From the NCBI GenBank assembly GCA_047628385.1, contig JBLHVH010000061.1, positions 1-15,941 on the forward strand: a stretch of DNA of 15,941 bases, given 5' to 3'. The translations under genes and the position numbers were made by a program. The notes beneath the pieces were generated by a model. It did no database searches. It worked only from the letters and a program-made list of their open reading frames with translations, and was not told the origin of the DNA. Positions 13,830 through 15,941 of the stretch are shown one piece after another. Each line of letters begins with the position of its first letter. Position 1 is the first letter of the stretch. Origin of the DNA: PZPK01 sp047628385. Its GTDB lineage: Bacteria; Pseudomonadota; Gammaproteobacteria; Pseudomonadales; Oleiphilaceae.

Positions 13830-15089
13830 GTCAAAGAAATAGCAAACAAACGTATTACTGATGAAAACACCGGCATTAAGCTTGCCCTCGATGTGTGTTC
13901 CAACAATGTCATGATGGCTGGTACTAACTTTAACATTAGTTATATGAACCGAGCAGCCCTTCAAATGAAGTCGGTTGCGGAATCAGACTTACGTGCTGTA
14001 CTTCCTAACTTTAATGCCAACAACTTGATGGGCTCAATAAAAATTCAACGCTGAACGCTTAACAGAAGTATATCGCGATTAAATAAACGTTTGCGCACGC
14101 ACATTTTATTTAACGGCCACCCCTATTTTTAACGAGGTAAATATTCGATTAGGCGCGGTTGTCGAGTGGGGTGACCGAACCACCAAAGTCGCGATTGAAA
14201 CTGAAGTGGACCAATTAATCACCGTAGCGAATGGTGGTAATCTTTCGAATAGAATCGAGTTAGCGAGTAAAATTGGCTTCTTTAAAAATATAAGTGAAGG
14301 TCTGAATAATTTGTTCGATAGTACCAAAGTATTCGTCGGGGATATCGGAAATATGTCCGAAGCCATGTCTCAAGGTAACTTAACACAAGAAATAACGCGC
14401 GATTACCGAGGTGAATTTAATCGCATTAAAAACAATGCCAACATTAGTGTTAACAAGTTAGTGGATGATTTAAGCCGACGCACAGAATCGCAAGCCAGCT
14501 CTCTTGAAGAAACGGCGGTGAGCATGGAGGAGATAACCGCCACCATAAAACAAACCACACAAAATTCGAATCAATCAACTACCATGGCTGCTGACGCGAA
14601 AAATAAAGCGGAATTGGGCGATGGCGTCTTACAAAATGCAGTGACGGCCATGGCCGAAACACTTCAGTCGAGCAATAAGATTAATGACATTATTAGCGTG
14701 ATTGATGAAATAGCCTTTCACAGCGTTCTGCCTCAGCAGCCAAAGAGATCAAAGATTTAATTCGAGACAGCGTTAGTAAGGTTCAAGTTTAGTGAATCAG
14801 TCGGGTGAAGTGCTTTCAGAAACTGTTGAATCTGTTGACAAGGTCTCGGGCATGATTGACGCGGTTAACCTTGCCTCAATGGAACAAAGTAGCGGTATTA
14901 GCCAAATTAATCAGGCCATTGCCACGATGGATAAGATGACGCAGCAGAATGCCGCCTTAGTTGAAGAAACATCAGCGACTAGCGGTTCAGACAGAACAAG
15001 CTAAGAGTATGAATCAAATGATTTCCTTCTTTAAAATCACAAGGGGCATTACAAAACACGCCATCACGTCAAAAGAACCCGTTGTCTAA
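13830..15089 (+). pseudogene. decayed PAS-containing methyl-accepting chemotaxis protein
   Basis: The remnant starts at about KEIANKRITDENTGIKLALD, the linker/PAS region of this receptor class; the periplasmic part and membrane helices are missing. The PAS frame stops at 14052-14054. Homology resumes in another frame near 14085 (RTFYLTATPIFNEVN, GAVVEWGDRTTKVAIE) and runs through a HAMP-like part to SVNKLVDDL. There a deletion near 14470 joins straight to SRRTESQASSLEETAVSMEE. A second deletion near 14719, with a frame change, removes everything from just after VIDEIAF to QRSASAAKEIKDLIRDS, that is, the conserved hairpin tip that contacts CheA and CheW. Further breaks lie near 14786 (stops TAG TGA) and near 14985, before the last piece QTEQAKSMNQMISFFK ending at a TAA at 15087. 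It cannot make a working receptor. Confidence 0.88.
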
Positions 15090-15096
15090 TATAAAT

Positions 15097-15123
15097 CTGA
15101 AAGCGCTAAATCAGCGCCTTCAG
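15097..15123 (-). terminator. likely terminator hairpin downstream of the TraB/GumN gene
   Basis: Reading the minus strand, CTGAAGGCGCT and AGCGCTTTCAG form an 11-bp stem (one G-U pair) around the loop GATTT, followed by ATTTATATT. In the plus direction the same position is an A-C mismatch, so the hairpin is better for minus-strand transcription coming from 15255. The T-rich tail is interrupted, so strength is moderate. Confidence 0.5.
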
Positions 15124-15254
15124 GTTCAGATCAATGGGAATATTTTTAAGCCACTAACGAGCACCTAAATATTCTATTACTCTATTTAACGATGACGTTA
15201 TTAATCGGTAAGAGATAAGTTAGGTGTTACATTCTTATAAGATGCAGAGCAAGC

Positions 15255-15941
15255 TTAGTCAGCTTGCAGCTGGGTTACCCGATACCCTTGGCGAATTAGC
15301 GCTGCCACAATGCCTTTTTCACCTAACATATGCCCAGCACCGATCACAATAAAGCAGGTTTCTTTGTTTTTCACACATTGGTTTGCACTATTAACCATGC
15401 GTGGGTGTCGATCAAAAAATAACACATCAAAAAACTCTACAAGTTGGGGGTAATCGTTAAGCGGGTCACCAATGGCTTGTTTATATAGCTCGTCACCATC
15501 CCCTCGCTTCCACGCCGACATCATGGCTCCCCAAGTCGCTTTATAGTCAGACATATCCTTAAAGCTATCTTGTAATACTTTATCGTCGGCAGGTAGATTT
15601 GATAGGAGCGCCATCTGAAATGCAAAATCTTCTACCTGTCTAATATTTTTTTTATAGCGCGCTTTTTGTATAAAGTATTGGTCAATACCCTGGTCTGCTT
15701 TGTAGCCCAATTTTTCGGCTTGCAATGCCGTAATCGTAATCGCCAATAAACCAGGTTTATAGCTTTTGACTGCGTCTAAAGGAATGCCGAATTCTTTCAA
15801 TAGACCCTCGATAAGACTCAGCGTTTTAGCACTCAAGTGGTCTTTCAAAGTTTGATTATTACCGTAAAACCCATTGACTGCGATCAATCGCTGACGCTCA
15901 TCTTCAGATACAGTTAATTCGTCTACTTCAACCACTAAAAC
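15255..15941 (-). CDS. TraB/GumN family protein, N-terminus outside the window
   Basis: The last 228 residues of a TraB/GumN-like protein (PF01963); the frame is open to the window edge. The visible part begins with VLVVEVDEL, the first conserved strand of the family, so about 50-60 residues, probably with a signal peptide and the usual GTIH-type motif, are expected beyond the edge. The C-terminal signature is present: FIVIGAGHMLGEKGIVAALI RQGYRV at about 20-25 residues before the end, with the conserved GAGH histidine. The middle (RHPRMVNSANQCVKN) matches the family's RN-x-x-W/M region. Bacterial members are thought to be metal-dependent peptidase-like (Tiki-related) proteins, but most are uncharacterised. 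A GTG at 15935 is unlikely to be the true start. Confidence 0.8.
   Translation of the reverse strand, partial: VLVVEVDELTVSEDERQRLIAVNGFYGNNQTLKDHLSAKTLSLIEGLLKEFGIPLDAVKSYKPGLLAITITALQAEKLGYKADQGIDQYFIQKARYKKNIRQVEDFAFQMALLSNLPADDKVLQDSFKDMSDYKATWGAMMSAWKRGDGDELYKQAIGDPLNDYPQLVEFFDVLFFDRHPRMVNSANQCVKNKETCFIVIGAGHMLGEKGIVAALIRQGYRVTQLQAD

Noticed and set aside
13809..15004. The separate open pieces of the chemotaxis receptor as independent small genes.
   Set aside because: They are consecutive parts of one receptor separated by stops, frame changes and deletions.

Overview
The window (about 42% GC by eye) reads as the chromosome of a Gram-negative, ubiquinone-making gammaproteobacterium. It carries UbiC and UbiA orthologues close to the E. 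coli proteins, a CysZ sulfate permease, two TonB-dependent outer-membrane receptors and a remnant of a PAS-type methyl-accepting chemotaxis protein. A marine or aerobic organic-acid/hydrocarbon-using lineage would fit, but the genus cannot be fixed from this sequence.

Layout. 1-384: AT-rich leader with no convincing gene. 385-1423: a METTL20-like methyltransferase (+) and a VanZ-like membrane protein (-), overlapping tail to tail. 1548-2333: cysZ (+). 2494-4089: a minus-strand unit of a 39-residue small ORF, ubiC and ubiA behind a good sigma70-type promoter; ubiC and ubiA are the first two steps of ubiquinone synthesis. 4302-11094: the most unusual block, made of TonB-dependent receptor 1 (+), an Asp/Glu/hydantoin racemase (-), a divergently placed DUF917 protein (+) and TonB-dependent receptor 2 (+). 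The two receptors are clear paralogues. 11228-13167: a minus-strand pair of a HSD10-type 3-hydroxyacyl-CoA dehydrogenase and an acyl-CoA dehydrogenase, two beta-oxidation-type steps. 13350-15089: two decayed plus-strand genes, the ligand-binding half of an AraC-type regulator running into a chemotaxis receptor that has lost its N-terminus and its signalling tip. 15255-15941: a TraB/GumN-family protein (-), cut by the window end.

How the genes may work together. The receptor-racemase-DUF917-receptor block looks like an accessory module for taking up and processing a small cyclic amide, possibly a hydantoin or thiohydantoin derivative. This is inferred from gene families and neighbourhood, not shown directly. 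The acyl-CoA dehydrogenase and 3-hydroxyacyl-CoA dehydrogenase probably serve degradation of a short or branched acyl-CoA. The dead AraC gene lies divergent to that pair, so it was probably their regulator, and a 10-bp direct repeat flanking the pair's likely promoter may be its orphaned operator. No tRNA, rRNA, CRISPR array, complete insertion sequence or prophage was seen.
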